The notes beneath the pieces are model-generated. The model searched no databases, had not been told where the DNA came from, and worked only from the letters and a program-made list of their open reading frames with translations. Of a DNA stretch of 64,000 bases, positions 12,501 to 24,292 are shown piece after piece. The stretch is from Dactylonectria macrodidyma (lineage: Eukaryota > Ascomycota > Sordariomycetes > Hypocreales > Nectriaceae). A program made the position numbers and the translations under genes. Each line of letters starts with the position of its first letter. The first letter of the stretch is position 1. The DNA is taken from contig JAGMUV010000005.1 in the NCBI GenBank assembly GCA_020744425.1, positions 4,216,001-4,280,000 of the forward strand, in the 5' to 3' direction.

Positions 12501-12848
12501 TGTCTTGCACCCCCCCCCCCCCCCCCCCCCCCCACCTTCTCGTGTGCACCGTTCAGATGAAACAATAAATACCCTCCTCACCGATGTATTCGGCCAACCC
12601 CTTGGCCTCTTAAAGGCGACCGCTTGATGCCGGGTTGTCTATTCCAACGCCACTGAAAGCAAGCAAGTAAACCTAACAGCCGTCAAATACCCGACGGACC
12701 CTAGGAGTATAAACAAAAAGTTGAAACAATAGAATAGACATGTGCGCGCGCGTGCTGCAATATGTGCTGTCATGGTATCATGTACACAAGGAAACGAAGT
12801 TGAATGGCCATCCAGCTGGCCAAGGTTTTTTTTTCTTCGACCGTCAAC
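9571..12848. other. Intergenic between convergent genes
   Basis: This 3.3-kb stretch lies between the 3' ends of two converging genes. A 91-codon ATG frame at 11033-11308 has no recognisable domain. A 24-base C homopolymer is listed separately. I see no RNA gene or transposon. Confidence 0.5.
12510..12533. repeat. 24-base poly-C (poly-G on minus) tract
   Basis: An uninterrupted run of 24 C lies about 316 bp beyond the stop codon of the minus-strand Whi5/Nrm1-like gene. If that transcript extends this far, its 3' UTR would carry G24. Homopolymer length is prone to sequencing and replication error. Confidence 0.9.
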
Positions 12849-14040
12849 TTAGGCCAACGGCCCTTCAAAGGTAAGTCGTCGTCGAGCGACGCTAAGAGGC
12901 GTTCGGGTTGTAGTTAGAGAGACCGGCGTCTTCCAGGGTTTCTGGGCCGGGCTGGGTGTGATATTGACGAAGTCGGCAAAGTCAAAGCCTTGTCCGGGTG
13001 TGGTAGGGAAGAGGTTGCCACCGCCTGGAGTCATCATCATTGACGATGGCAAGTCTAGCTTGCTATTCTTTTGTGGAGGAGTTGACGGGGGCTCCATGAG
13101 TGTCTTGGTGTTTCGGACGGCTGGAGATGGCGAGGCAGCTAGGTAAAGAAGCAGATCCGCGCCCTCCTCACCTGTCTTGCCGCCGTTCGCGCTTGGTGCA
13201 GCGTTGTCCTTGTTTCGTTTGTTGCCGCGGCTGCGCATAGGTGGAGTCCGAGGAGGGGACGAATGCATATTGCCGACGTTGAACGAGTGGATAGGCAGCA
13301 GGTCATCATCGTCGTCTGAGGGGGCAGCGAAGTTTGGTGAAGTAAGCTCCTGGGTCATAAGGCGCTGCTGAAAGAAGGAGACATCCGGGCCGGCCGAGGT
13401 GGTGAAGTGCTGTTGACGGCGGGCCTTGATTGGAGATGACTGGGCCAGCTGGTGAATATCCTTCCAGGCAGCATTATTGAATGACTTGTGTGCGGTTGGT
13501 GAGCCTCGAAATCGTTTGCTGGGGCTTGAAGATATGTTTTCGAAGGTGGCAAAGTAAGTGCGCTTGCGGTGGCCAGTGCTGCCGTTGCTGGAGCCGACAG
13601 CGTCGGAAAACAGGGGGGCCTTAAGCGGCGAACTCATGAGAGTGCGAGAGGGGTATGGAAGGTCGGATGCGCTCGAAGATGAGTCAGAAAGGCCATCGCC
13701 CTCGGTAAGGCGCTTTCGTCGGATCTCCTCCTCAAGCTTGGGTTCGATGCTGTCGAGGGTGAGGTCTTCCCAGCCATGCTTGGCCTTGAACTGGGCGAGG
13801 GCGAGGCGGTTTTGTAAACGGCGCGCAATCTAAGAAGAGGTGAAAAGGAGATTTAGCAAAACTGTCACTTGGGGGGTATTCCCAGCGAGACGAGACCGTC
13901 GGCGATGATGAAGATGGGGACGGGGACGGAATGGGGTCGAGAGGGGGTTTTGGCATCCCTGAACGTACCTTGCTCACTTCTGCCCGCTTCAGGACGCAGT
14001 CGACGACGTCCTCGGGCTGCTTCTTCCACGGCGACGACAT
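12849..14040 (-). CDS. Whi5/Nrm1-type G1/S transcription repressor, 350 aa
   Basis: The exons are 14040-13969 and 13829-12849, with a 139-nt phase-0 intron (AAG|GTACGT ... CTTAG|ATT). The spliced protein has the GTB motif of the Whi5/Nrm1 family at about residues 25-50 (IARRLQNRLALAQFKAKHGW). That motif binds the Swi6 subunit of SBF/MBF in yeast. Family-typical later blocks are ADLLLYLAASPSPA and FDFADFVNITPSPAQ. Many SP/TP sites (SSPSKR, SPIKAR, TPPQK, TPLSVARRR) are probable cyclin-dependent kinase targets. The intron splits just before the GTB helix, so the 262-residue second-exon frame alone would miss it. The family fit is strong; whether it is the Whi5 (G1) or Nrm1 (MBF feedback) equivalent cannot be decided here. 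Confidence 0.88.
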
Positions 14041-14396
14041 GGCCTCGTCCTTGAGAAAAACTCCTAATTTGTGACTTCTCCTTCTGCGTCTTATTCGTGT
14101 GGAATCGATTGTCGATGGAGGATTGTTGAGTGGTGGTTGCTAAGTGGATGCTCGTCGAGACGGAGGTGGTGTGTGAAGAAGGTTTTCGAAGTGAGTACCC
14201 AGACTAAAGTGGGAAGGAGAGTTGGATGAGCGACGGACTGGGTCACTGGTGACTGGCGACGGGGGGGGGGGTTTGGGTGTCAGCGGCCCCTGCCGATGGA
14301 ATAATGCAAGCGGCGTAAGGCGGGTGATACGTTGGCCAGGTGCACGGGGAAAATGGGACAAGACGAATTTACTGCGTGTCTGAGTGCGATGTTTCC

Positions 14397-14490
14397 TGTT
14401 CCAGAGAGTGAGGGTTGAAAGACGGTGAGTGAGAGACAGAGTGACAAAAAGAGAGACAGAGGCAGAGGCAGTGGCAGAGACAGAGAGAGA
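14397..14490 (-). promoter_or_regulatory. GA/CT-rich tract upstream of the Whi5/Nrm1-like gene
   Basis: The plus strand reads as repeated GAGAGACAGA/GGCAGA units, so the coding strand of the minus-strand gene is CT-rich about 360-450 bp before its ATG. This fits a fungal promoter or leader pyrimidine tract. It is also a low-complexity repeat. Confidence 0.4.
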
Positions 14491-17032
14491 CTAGAAAGGG
14501 GACCGACAGCGAGGACGATGATAGTTGTTGCTGGTGGTTGTTGAGTGAACGGAGTGCGTGGTGAGCGTGCGTGCAAAAAGAACGGAGCGGATTTTTTTCT
14601 GCTTCTTGGGGTTTGCGCCTACCAGCAGCAGAGGATGGAGAAGAAATTCAGCAAACAGGAGTCACATCAGCACCAGGCAGCTCAGTCAGCCTTGGAAGAA
14701 CCCCCAAAATTGACTGGCTATCAGAGTGTTGCGCCTTAGCTCCCAGTAAAACCAGCAGACGAAATTGGTCGCATTCCTCTGGAAACGGCCCCCCAGATTA
14801 AAAGTGAGCACACAAGCCAAGCTCGAGTGACACCACCTCGCCCACTCATGCACGCACTTTGGACCGGCAACGCAACACAGGGCCTAGACCAAAATCATAA
14901 GGCACAGGGGCCTGCGACCACTTGGAGTGCTGCTTGGATGATGACGACCGTGCAACCGACAAAAGGGGGGAGGGACTGCTACAGGGCTACGCTACAGCGC
15001 CTGAGGACGGTGTCACAACCACTAAAAATTCCTCAGCGCTCTCACCGAACCCTCCCGCAAGCCCAGGCGACTTCCCCGTCTTTTCCGAGTTCCATGGCCG
15101 TTGGCCCAGCGGCAGCCGGGTCCATCCAAATCGGCTCGAACCAAAGCCGGTTGGAACAAGGGGCTGTCTCTTCCTGTCTGGGTTTTCCGTGGACAACCGG
15201 CTCTTTGTTCTATTCTAGCTGGCAGACTGGCTGGCTGATCACGGGCATCCCCGACCTCTACCCGCTCTTCTGTTGGTTGGCTATTCATGGGGCCTGCTCT
15301 TTGTTCTCAGCTGAAATGCAGATAACAGACCCTCCAGACCCAATCGTCGACCTCGAGATCGATCGAATCGCCTGCCCCTGTCCCCATTGTCCCTCATCCA
15401 TTCCCTAAATGGGCAATTCAGCCCATCTTCTTGGTCATGACCATTTCGCTCACGCGCAAGATGATGTGCTGGCTCCATCCATGACCACGATGCAAGGCAC
15501 GCCAATCGGCCACCATCGTCCATCATATCATGGCAATTGGCAATTGGGTGGATTTGATACTCCAGCTTGAAATCTGGCATCCTTTTTTTCTCTTCTCCAC
15601 CAGTTCACTAAGCTAGCCATAGCAATAACCAAGCTTCCCCTCCTCTTCCGCGACATGTTACTTCAAGTTGGCCATGGTCTACTCCCTGCAATGAGTATCT
15701 CTCTGCCTTGGTTTTCCCTCTTCTGAGCAGGGAAGATGGCTCGCTACGGCTAGCGGCAAGCTGCTACTATCGAAAATGTTGGCATGGCCGCCAGATTGGG
15801 CTCAGTCGTCCTTCAAACAAGATGCGACACTTGGACGAGCTGGTGACTGGGGCTTGAACATCACCATCATCAGTTATTCATCACTAGTACATAAGATCAA
15901 TTGATCTCGGGATACATTCATACTAGTGAACCCTCTCAAAGAGGCTAAAGTTGCCGTCTGCCAGATCTGGGCGGCGTTTTCGGGCGGAGCTGGTGCTCAT
16001 CTGGACAAGCGACAAACAAAATGAGGCAGAGCTCCCTTTTCAGCCACACTCCATTAGCCGCAAATAGTTTTGTTGGCGACCATCTGCTCGTAGCACATTG
16101 TGCTCCGTACATGGTAGATAGCTAAGAGCTGGTGCCGACTTTGCTGTGTGTATTCAATCTGTTTGCCCAGCAATGCAAGTAAACAATGGCACATATTAAC
16201 AATTGGAGAGAGCTTCCTCGTATACTGGCATATCTGACCACCAAACATTTACCAAGTGCACAGTATATCATGCTTTCGTTGACGTATTTCACCATCAAGA
16301 AGCTACCATAGACGGGCAAAGAGTGGGTAAAGCTATTGCTCACTCCGCCGACGGACGGGGAGTCGGAATGAAGGCAACAGGAGGGGAAGCTTGGAGACAA
16401 AGGTTCGGCAAGGAAGAGATCAAGGTATGGATCAATGCCTGGGGGCGGGAGTAGCAGGATCAGCCAGCGGGTGTACGAATAGGTCGTTTTGGCCCGGGAA
16501 CACGACCGAGGAAGCTCGTGTTGCTCCATGTATCAACCATGCTGGCGGCGGACGTTGGCCACTGATGACGACTCCCTCGCCTTACCACCTTTCCCCCTGG
16601 CCTATTGTGCCAATTGCCCACCACATCGGGGCCCCAACGACAAAACGGATATGCTGGGTCAAAGATAAGGAAGACTGAACGGAACGGTTCGAGGTAAAGA
16701 GACCATGGATACTGCACAGAGGCACGGCAGTTTCAACGCAAATCAGGGAAATGACGGTTCGCAGGCTCTAATTAGGTGCTCCAGGATCTTCTCCGTCGTG
16801 AGATCACCGTTCGGGAAGTGGGCTGGCCTTGACTGGCTGGGTTCGGACGTGGGCCAGAGTGGGATGTGAGTGGAGCAATGGTTGCAAGCATGGAAGTAAG
16901 CATCCCGATGATAAACGTGTTACACACAGCATGTTGCGGTTGCAACGAAACAGACAAGCAAAAAAGATTGAGCTTGGTACGAAGAGCTGCCTGGTTTGGA
17001 ATTTCTTGAATGGATGGAGGCAATTAGTGCCG

Positions 17033-17060
17033 ATACCTTAGGTCACGTAGCTTAAGGTAT
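17033..17060. repeat. 8-bp inverted repeat ATACCTTA/TAAGGTAT
   Basis: Two perfect 8-bp arms are separated by 12 bp. The arms are the same TACCTTA word as the palindrome at 4743-4754. This could be a regulator-binding site or chance; there is no adjacent gene within 2 kb. Confidence 0.5.
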
Positions 17061-19355
17061 GTGAGGATGAGCTTTCTTTGTTCAACCCCACGTTTTCAGC
17101 TCTAAGAAATTCTGGAATGGAGAGAGCTGAAGCAATCCATGTGCAGTCGTCGTCAGCCGCCTCTGTCAGCCAACAATGGCAAGTGTCCGTATCCATCAAT
17201 CCCACCACACAATCTGGCGACCAACAATCCTATTTTCATCCAATCTGCAGCGACCATGCCGCCAGATAACCCGCTCTACTGATTGTACAAGTACTTTAAT
17301 ACGTGTCCAAACACAAGTACCTTAACTAGGCCTAGCACCGACGAAAGAGTTCGTATCCCCGCGATACATTCTGCAGGTCGGCATGTAGTTTTCGCTGGCG
17401 TTGTGTATCTAGTGCCGGTGGTGGTTGTTCTATCAAACTGCTAGCGTTGTTGTTGGTAAGAAAAAGCCCACTGGCATCTGGACCTCGCGCCGTCGATATC
17501 GAGGAGAGGGTGGCGGCGCAAACAACGGGGGCAAGTACTGTACTGACTGCACTGTTGCAGGGCAGAGTAATGTCTGAGAACCAAGTCATTACTTCTCCAT
17601 ACGTACCTATCACAGGTTGTATTTGAGATAATCTTCACAACACTAATCACACCGTCCCTCCCTGCGGCTTTTTCGTACTGCTTGATTCAAGGGAGCTAGA
17701 AAGGGGCATTAGCCAACATAGCACTGCCCGATCCTGAATGACGTCCCCGTGGATCTTTCTCGCTGTTGGGATCATCCGTCGGCCTTGGATAAAAGAACAG
17801 ACGTTTTTCTGAAACGAAATATGTGACCTAGCCGTCCAATGGGTGTCCCGTTAACCTGCCTGTTGCCCGCAGATGTCCCCAACATGAGTCCGTATCTCTC
17901 TCTGTTGCTTCTCTCGCCCGAGTCCCTGATTCAAGCACGGAGGCACTGATAGACACATGTGTTTCCAACGCAATTTCGTTGGAGGACACAGAAGGTCCGT
18001 TAAAATGGGGCGACGTCATCCATCGAAAACCCAGGTATTCCGCAGTCCCCGCTCATAAATTCGCCGACTGTAGAGCCTAGCTTCTTCGTCGACCGCCATT
18101 GAAAGATCCATCTACCGCTGTGCTAGGCGATCATTTTTTAGCTGGACGAGGAAAACGGAAGGTTTCGTGTTTTTTTTTGGGAGACACCTGCGGCGCTGGT
18201 TGAGGCGCCCTCTCCACTGTAACCCACCAATTGTTCACCTGTTGGATGCCCATCGCTGCTCGTGTTAAAGCTCCGTAGTCGATGTGAGGGGAGTTGATGG
18301 ATGTGCGGAGAGCGACCCCAGTGGTATGTTTCCCTACCTCGGTGCTCAATAGTGGCTTATGTTGATTCGTTCTTCTCTAGAAGTCTATCTAGTTTGGTCA
18401 AGGAAGCATGCACAATGAGCACATGGGTAACGCGGTGATGGGGCCTAATTACTGCCATGTATCATCGTAGCGCTTCCATCTCATCCAGTTCCTTCGATCG
18501 ATGGTTGCTCCCTTGTATTTCATGAATCCGTCCCAGGTCGCTCAGTGCTGGAGTAATTACGCAGTACCGCCCGGCGCTCCACTCTCCTCCCCCTCCAAGA
18601 GCCGCCAGAATGGCTTCCCTCTCCACCTTCCAGTCTCCAGTTCTGCCATCGTAGCGCAACTTTGGTCCGCATGAGTTATGATAGGCGTGCAGCATGTACA
18701 GTACCTTGGCCACCCTAGCAGAGTAGCAGCGCATCCTAGCAGCCGTAGTCTGGTAACCTGGCTGTGCCTGTCTTGTCATCCACCATGATCCCGTCATCCC
18801 GTCATCCCCCATCCACAGCGGTCCAGGGGGGTGTTGTAGAGAAACAGGCTCCGGTCGCTCGAATCTTGCCAAGGTATCGCGGGGGGCCGCTTTCTCGTTC
18901 CTTCACCCTTTCCTTCTTTTTTACTTCTTCTATGTTCTTCTCGTGACTGTGTTCTTGCCCTTTCTGTGACATCTCGCCTGATTGACAGGTGCAGCACTTG
19001 TCACTCGTCCCGTCCCGTCAGCTGTCGCCGTGGCCAGCTCCTTCCTCATCTCATCGCTCGCTTCAAACACACCCTGGGTCTCCTCCACAGCCACGCCCCC
19101 GGTTCACAGGCATACCACTTCTCAGGTTCTCACTTCGTACACCAGCTGGGCGAACACGCCTCGACACAAGATTGTTGTTGCGCGTCTATCGCCAATCCAA
19201 ATCCAGATCTGGGTTTTTGTTTTATTTCTTCATTCCTTCATCCCGTGCTGGACGCCAGCCAACTGCCTCGCCTTCGACGACACCTTCTACACCCCACGAA
19301 ACGCCTGTCGTGGGTTACACTTTCGACCAGGACAGCTTTGTAATTGCGGCCGGCC

Positions 19356-21979
19356 ATGGCTCCGTCCTTTCTTAACTTCAAGGACCTTCGCCGCCGGTCA
19401 AAGGCCAGCTTCCGAACCGATCGCTCCACTGATACTTCAAGCGATGGCGCCGGTAGCCAGGGAACAACGCCTTCGAGTGGCTCTGTCACGCCGCCATCGA
19501 TTGCACACCAATCCGACCCAGCTCTCAATCTGCAGGTTAAGGATCAACAGTTCCTTCGCCAATCTTCGCCTCAACGTCACAGCTCTCAGAATCTTCAAGG
19601 ACGACCGCCGCTCTCGTCATCTGGCTCCAGCAGATTTAGTGTATCTGGCATGTCAGGGCTAGGTGCGCCCTCCACGAGCGGGAAACAGAACCTCCCTGTG
19701 TCGCCATATGCTCCGAGGTTAACCAACATTTCGGAGAATGTATGGGTATGTCATCCATCAACTTTCTCCTTCAACAACGCTATCTCCAATTGACCCTGCA
19801 GCGCCGCCTGTCAATGCGCCAGCCTGCGTACCAGAACTGCTTTGGTGGCACAATATGCTGCGGCCGCTTCTTGGCGCCACGTTCACAGACTTCATAACAT
19901 ATGCTAATGGCGCTCTAGGTGTATCAAAAGGTTCTTCTCGTCTATGGAACAATCTCCAATCCCGCCCAACAAACTCTTGACGGAACCGTGGCCGTTTCTA
20001 GACTCGACGATAACTTCCCGCCGATCAGCTGGCCTGTCTGCAGCTCCCACTTCAAGTCACTTGTATACCTCCAACCCGGGCCCAACAAGCTCCGTTTCGA
20101 GTTCTCGAGCCCAAAGCTCCCCAACAGCGGCAGCTCCAACCCAATTCACGCGTCCTACATCACCGTTCACATGCTCCCGACTTTAAATGCGCCACCATTG
20201 CAGCTTGCCATTCTACTCGCCAAGGACTCGCCTGGGACATTCGATGCTTCGCCCACCCGCACTGAGAGAGAAGGAAATGGGTTGGAGACGGCTGTGAAAA
20301 AGTTTCGGATGGCAGCATACCTTTGGCAAGCGTTCACCTCAGAACAGATGTCACGAAATAAATTGGGTCGACGCACGTTCCGGTTCGAGGAAGAGTGGAC
20401 GACAGGCTCCGCCAACTATCGCGATTGGGACAACGGCACAATGCGGTCTGAAGCCAGAATACACGTCATTCGTTGCGACAAAACCGTTGCCGAGCTTCGA
20501 GATCTGAACAAGGCCCAGCAGAACGAAAAGGCCACGGAAAGGGACGCGCTCTTTGGAATCGCCGCCACCGCCGTCAAGAACTATTTCAACCCGCTCCCCG
20601 GCCAAAAGCTCTACGTCTCCCTTCTTCTGCTGGACGCTCACTGGGATAGGGCTGCGAAGACTGTGACGGGCCATGCCGCGCTGGGTGGTGGCGACAACAA
20701 CCTACAGTTGGCCATCTTCGGGTCCCACTGCTTGCAGAGCTACCCGACTAGCTTTGAGGAAGTTGTACCGGCTTTTACAGACTGTACCCCGACAGACACC
20801 AAATATGTCGCCAACGATTGTAATGAGGCTGGCAGCTCGTGGGAAGCTGCCAACATTGGCATCGGGGCACACCTGCACGAGACTGGCCATTTGTTCGGAT
20901 GCCCCCACCAGGAGAGCGGTGTCATGTTACGGGACTATGTTGTCCTCAACCGCACTTTTGTCGCCCGTGAGGCTTACTCCACTCGAACCAAGTCCAAGGG
21001 TGGTCTGGCTTTGCAGGGAGATGAGTGTGGTTGGCACCGACTGGATTGCCTGCGTTTCCGAGCGCATCCGGCATTCCGCCTCCCGAACGACCCTCCCATG
21101 AACCCTGATGCTAGTGTACAAGGGTTTCCGGTCGAAGGAGGCAACGTCCTAGTCATGGCAGCCACAGGCATCTCATTTGTGGAGATATTTGAGGAGGGCG
21201 ACGACGTTTGCCACTCTTGGATTGAGTATCAACATGAGCAAGGGCCGCCACCCCGACAAATCACACTCAATGAGCAGGAGCTGCGTGCTAGGTTGCCAGA
21301 TAATAAGAAGAAGGGCCGCATCAAGGTCTCCATCAAGTCGCACGCAGGTGGGTCGCTGAATATTGACGACTTCAAGAAATTTGCTTCCAAGCAATCGGCT
21401 GTGAAGCTGTCGAACGGCAAGACTGCGTTTCGGTGCAAGAAGCTGGGGAGTTCGCAGATGGAGGGCAGCAGTACGATCGAAACAATTTTCACCAGCGCCG
21501 AGAAGCAGGGCCGCGTTCTTTCACGAGTGACGGTGTACCACGGATCAGCCGTTGACGGATTGGAGTTTGTATATGATGATGAGTCGACACAATTATTTGG
21601 AAAAAGGGGTGGTGACACTGACGTCTTTGAATTCGGTAAGTATCTCCTAACTATTTGGATGCAGTGTCACCGCGACTCTCGTAACTAACATGCCTTCCTC
21701 TAGATGTCCGACGTGGCGAGTATATTAGTGGTTTCCTGGTGCGGTCTGGTTTCTGGATCGATGGAGTGCAAATCTTGACTAGTCTTGGGCGCAAGTCACC
21801 CATATATGGGAATGCGCATGGAGGGGAAGCGTGAGTTAATCTCCTTGGACCAGAATGCCAGTTAAACTGATGACAAAAATAGGCACACTTTAATACCCCC
21901 TCGAGGATACAACATTTGTGGTGTGTCAGGCTCTTGTGGCCCTTGGCTCGATGGCTTTTCGGTTCTCATCTCACGATGA
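19356..21979 (+). CDS. Zinc metallopeptidase with jacalin-like C-terminus, 776 aa
   Basis: The exons are 19356-19745, 19919-21635, 21704-21830 and 21883-21979. All three introns have GT-AG ends and restore frame. Residues 1-130 are Ser-rich and probably disordered. The catalytic region carries HETGHLFGCPH at about residues 450-460, an HExxHxxGxxH zinc-binding signature with Glu as general base. This matches the uncharacterised fungal family containing yeast YIL108W (the 'putative peptidase family', PF12044). The C-terminal ~160 residues, coded across the last two introns and ending GSCGPWLDGFSVLISR, look like a jacalin-type beta-prism lectin fold. There is no signal peptide, so it is probably intracellular. 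Its substrate is unknown. The initiating ATG lies in the context GGCCATGG. Confidence 0.88.
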
Positions 21980-23326
21980 GCAAGACGGGAAACAGTTACT
22001 TGTTCTAAGCACTCTCTACACACAACACCTGAACAGAACTCAAAGACTAACATCGAAAGACTTGGCGGATATGTAATCAGGTGCCGACGCGAAAGTCGCA
22101 TGGACAGACATCGCATAGCGTAAATGCTGGTAGATCAACCATGGCATGCAGGAGACTTTTTTTTCTTCTTGTTTTTCTTTGGGTCATGAAGCGGCGGTAA
22201 TCTTGCTGCGTGCATATTCGAGGGCATCCATCAATGATGGACTTGGAGGTACATTTCTTCTTGAGTTTCCCCCTGACGGTAATATGTTTTCCCCTTCAGG
22301 GCTCTCTGGACATTGGACTGGTGGAGTTTTGGCAGTCGACTTATGTTGACGATTATCACGCAAAGCAATAGCGAAGGCACAGCAAAATAGGACAGGGTAA
22401 GGCATTGGACGTACATAGGTATGCAGATGGGACACGTGGCTGCGTGGACGGCGATGTATATGAGGAATCATCCGTTAATATGAAGTATTTTGTGTGGCTG
22501 CAAGATGTCGAGTCGACGCAGCCCGCCATCCATCCCTTAACTTCATCTTCATCTGCATCTTGCAAGCAACTTAAGAGCACCACATTTTAGTCGCCGCCCA
22601 TCAGCAACAGTGAGCCTAATATTCAACTTCAGTTCCCTCACCGCATCCAAGTTCATAACTGGGAATACGGAGCTATTTAACGCCGTTGTCGAGCTTGTCC
22701 TGTCAAAACATCGTATTCGGTATCGGCATCGTAACGGACAGCTTGTCAACGTAGAAACGGTCACACTGGCTAATCCCGTGCCGTCCGCATGTAACCACGC
22801 GGAGGGGCCACACGGACCAGCCGCCTCAGCCACATGTCTATGACGGAGTCGCCCTGGCGGCAAATGCGCAGCCATCACGTGAAAACACCACCAGACGCTA
22901 AGCGAAACCCGGAGTAGCGCGCGCACACGATGACGGCATGTGCTCTGAAGGAAGGCAAGAGTTGCTCGTTGCACGTCCCCGTTTCCCAAAACCAACCACC
23001 AACCGCAACTGCGACCTGCCTGCTCCTGCTTCTGGCTCCGCCTTGTTTTGTTGGGTTTCTCTCCGCACCTGCTCTGGCGAATTCGTCGTGCATTTCTCTT
23101 CTGCAGAACATCTTCTCGCTTCGCCTCCCTTGTTGACGTCGTCGACACCCACTGCATCATCGAAAGAATCCGCCTTGGCACCGACCACCAACCACTACTT
23201 AGAGGCCGAGACGTACATCATATTCCCGCTGCGCTCCCGAAAGTGTTGAGCTTCTCTTCGCTCTATTCCACCAGTTTCCGTCTTCTCCTTCCTCCAAACA
23301 CATCCTCCTGCGCGTCTAGCCCAGCT
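21980..23326. other. Intergenic, promoter of CHO1
   Basis: This lies between two plus-strand genes. It contains a CACGTGAAAA element near 22876 and a pyrimidine-rich leader just before the CHO1 ATG. Long minus-strand frames here (for example 22549-23181) have no recognisable product and overlap this leader. Confidence 0.5.
22876..22885 (+). promoter_or_regulatory. E-box resembling an inositol/choline response element
   Basis: CACGTGAAAA fits CAYRTGAARW, the reverse complement of the yeast UAS-INO/ICRE core bound by the bHLH pair Ino2-Ino4. It lies about 450 bp upstream of the CHO1 start codon. CHO1 is a classic target in yeast. Whether this fungus uses the same circuit is unknown, and a bare CACGTG E-box has other binders. 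Confidence 0.35.
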
Positions 23327-24292
23327 ATGTCGAGACGAAGCAGCACCATGGGGTCTAACGGAAACATCACCAAGGACATCTCGTCCTCCAACCCTGGTGA
23401 GTCGCCAGAGAGGCGTGCTTGCGCCTGCGCGCCTTGCAGATGGGCGCAACATGTGCCTACGGTTCACTTGGTAGCTAACACATCAAATCTCTAGCCATTG
23501 ACAAGCAGAAGACTCTACTGTCGTCGGACGTTGGCCATTTTTCCCTCATTAGGGCCTTGCACCTCGCGGACTCGATCACACTTATGAATGGTAAACCACC
23601 CCTCGAGAGTCGCGAAATGGCGTCGATTAGTTCAATGGGCCAACTAACGTTGTTCTAGGCTTTTGCGGTGTCATGTCCATCTTCACGTCCCTACGATACT
23701 GCCTTGGCGACCCCGAATCGCTCGACAAGGTGTACCTCGCCCTAGCTTTCTTGCCCTTTGGCCTATTCTTCGATTTCCTCGACGGCAAGGTAGCGCGATG
23801 GAGAAAAAAGAGCAGTCTCATGGGCCAGGAGTTGGACTCCCTCGCTGACTTGGTATGGTTATTCTGCTGAACACTCGAAGCGATTCTTCCTTGTCCAACT
23901 GCTAATTTGTGTCTATGACGTAGATCTCCTTTGGTGTTGCCCCCGCCATGGTTGCATTCACCATTGGCTTCCGCTCCACCGCCGATACTGTCGCGCTTAC
24001 CTTCTTCGTTCTTTGTGGCCTTACGCGCCTCGCTCGCTTCAACGTCACCGTATCCTCTCTCCCCAAGGATGCCACGGGCAAGAGCCAATATTTCGAAGGC
24101 ACTCCTATTCCTACCTCTCTGGGTATGGACGCCATCATGGCCTACTGGGTCTCCCAGCGCTGGATCCTCCAAGATTTGCCTCTGGGCGTCTGGCTCCAGG
24201 GAACCGCTCTCGAGTTTCACCCCGTTGTTGCCCTGTTTGTCATCCATGGCTGCCTTATGACCAGCAAGACTATCCACATTCCTAAGCCTTGA
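23327..24292 (+). CDS. CHO1: CDP-diacylglycerol-serine O-phosphatidyltransferase (PS synthase), 242 aa
   Basis: The exons are 23327-23396, 23495-23590, 23659-23852 and 23924-24292, all GT-AG. The enzyme makes phosphatidylserine and CMP from CDP-diacylglycerol and L-serine in ER membranes, the entry to phosphatidylethanolamine by decarboxylation. The CDP-alcohol phosphotransferase signature is complete: D97-G98-x2-A101-R102-x8-G111-x3-D115-x3-D119, with the Asp residues binding the divalent metal. Several hydrophobic membrane segments surround it ([49 protein letters not shown]). It is somewhat short for the eukaryotic family, mainly because of a brief N-terminus. A CACGTGAAAA element upstream may link it to inositol control. 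Function is well supported. Confidence 0.93.

Larger units (their letters stand above)
14041..19355. other. Long gene-poor stretch
   Basis: This 5.3-kb stretch has only short, uncharacterised frames, the longest being 193 codons at 14827-15408 and 136 codons at 18462-18872. None has a recognisable domain or a supporting splice pattern. It includes the 5' leader of the Whi5-like gene on the left (purine-rich on plus), a run of 11 G at 14261-14271, an inverted repeat at 17033-17060, and the pyrimidine-rich leader of the metallopeptidase gene on the right. Confidence 0.5.

Noticed and set aside
14827..15408. 193-codon plus-strand frame
   Set aside because: No domain, no splice partner, and low-complexity composition typical of a random frame.
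22549..23181. 210-codon minus-strand frame upstream of CHO1
   Set aside because: It has no domain, an unusual composition and overlaps the CHO1 leader and E-box.
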